Assembly: GCA_964344495.1 (NCBI GenBank)
Contig: CAYFNI010000063.1
Location: 1 to 13,278, forward strand
Length of the DNA stretch: 13,278 bases
DNA from: UBA6136 sp964344495
GTDB taxonomy: Bacteria > Pseudomonadota > Gammaproteobacteria > Methylococcales > Methylococcaceae
Reading direction: 5' to 3'
Shown here: piece by piece, positions 13,224 to 13,278 of the stretch
Layout: every line of letters starts with the position of its first letter
How positions within the stretch are numbered: the stretch's first letter is position 1
Notes under the pieces: model-generated
The model's input: the letters and a program-made list of their open reading frames with translations, nothing else
Database searches by the model: none
What the model was told of the DNA's origin: nothing
Translations under genes and position numbers: made by a program

Positions 13224-13278
13224 GCGGGTGTAGTTCAATGGTAGAACTTCGGCTTCCCAAGCCGATAGCGTGGGTTCG
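13224..13278 (+). tRNA. tRNA-Gly (anticodon CCC), cut by the right window edge
   Basis: The sequence folds as a tRNA: acceptor 5' strand GCGGGTG (13224-13230), D-stem GTTC/GAAC (13233-13236 and 13244-13247) and anticodon stem TCGGC/GCCGA (13249-13253 and 13261-13265). The anticodon loop TTCCCAA gives CCC at 13256-13258. A short variable loop, T-stem GTGGG and the TTCG start of the T-loop follow. CCC pairs with the GGG glycine codon. The 3' acceptor strand lies outside the window. Confidence 0.95.

Overview
This 13.3-kb, high-GC window is densely packed with genes and reads as a piece of a proteobacterial chromosome, most likely a gammaproteobacterium. The evidence is the coaX-SPOR gene pair, a divergent CDP-alcohol phosphatidyltransferase/purM pair, secretion and lipoprotein signals of Gram-negative type, and a tRNA-Gly(CCC) close to the enterobacterial form. 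I cannot name the genus. A run of 10 N in the first gene shows a draft assembly. No insertion sequence, phage gene, CRISPR array or integrase is visible, and no gene-free stretch exceeds about 150 bases.

Layout: 3-1429 (+) holds the 3' part of coaX (type III pantothenate kinase) and, with an ATGA overlap, an inner-membrane-anchored SPOR-type protein. Convergent to it, with both stop codons inside one CTAG, is a heme A synthase gene (-) preceded by a CDP-alcohol phosphatidyltransferase gene (-). Divergent from these is purM (+), with a probable TTG start and a strong leader hairpin, then a GT2 glycosyltransferase. Next come two small exported proteins: a cupin and an unrecognised 140-aa protein.

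The most interesting block is 5963-11213 (+). It encodes a membrane-anchored DUF2760-type protein, an Hsp70-family ATPase of 618 aa, and a second Hsp70-family ATPase of 936 aa whose C-terminal ~300 residues look like DUF3731. The three genes are coupled by a TTGA overlap and an 8-bp gap. The two ATPases are tandem paralogs with intact nucleotide-binding signatures but without a DnaK-type linker or helical lid. This looks like a specialised Hsp70 machine with its own membrane partner, and I know of no established function for it. A secreted RNase T2-family enzyme follows with at most an 11-bp gap and may belong to the same transcript.

The right end has a separately promoted lipoprotein with four Sel1 repeats and the first 55 bases of a tRNA-Gly(CCC) gene behind a clear promoter. 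The rest is housekeeping: CoA synthesis, heme A for the terminal oxidase, phospholipid synthesis and purine synthesis.
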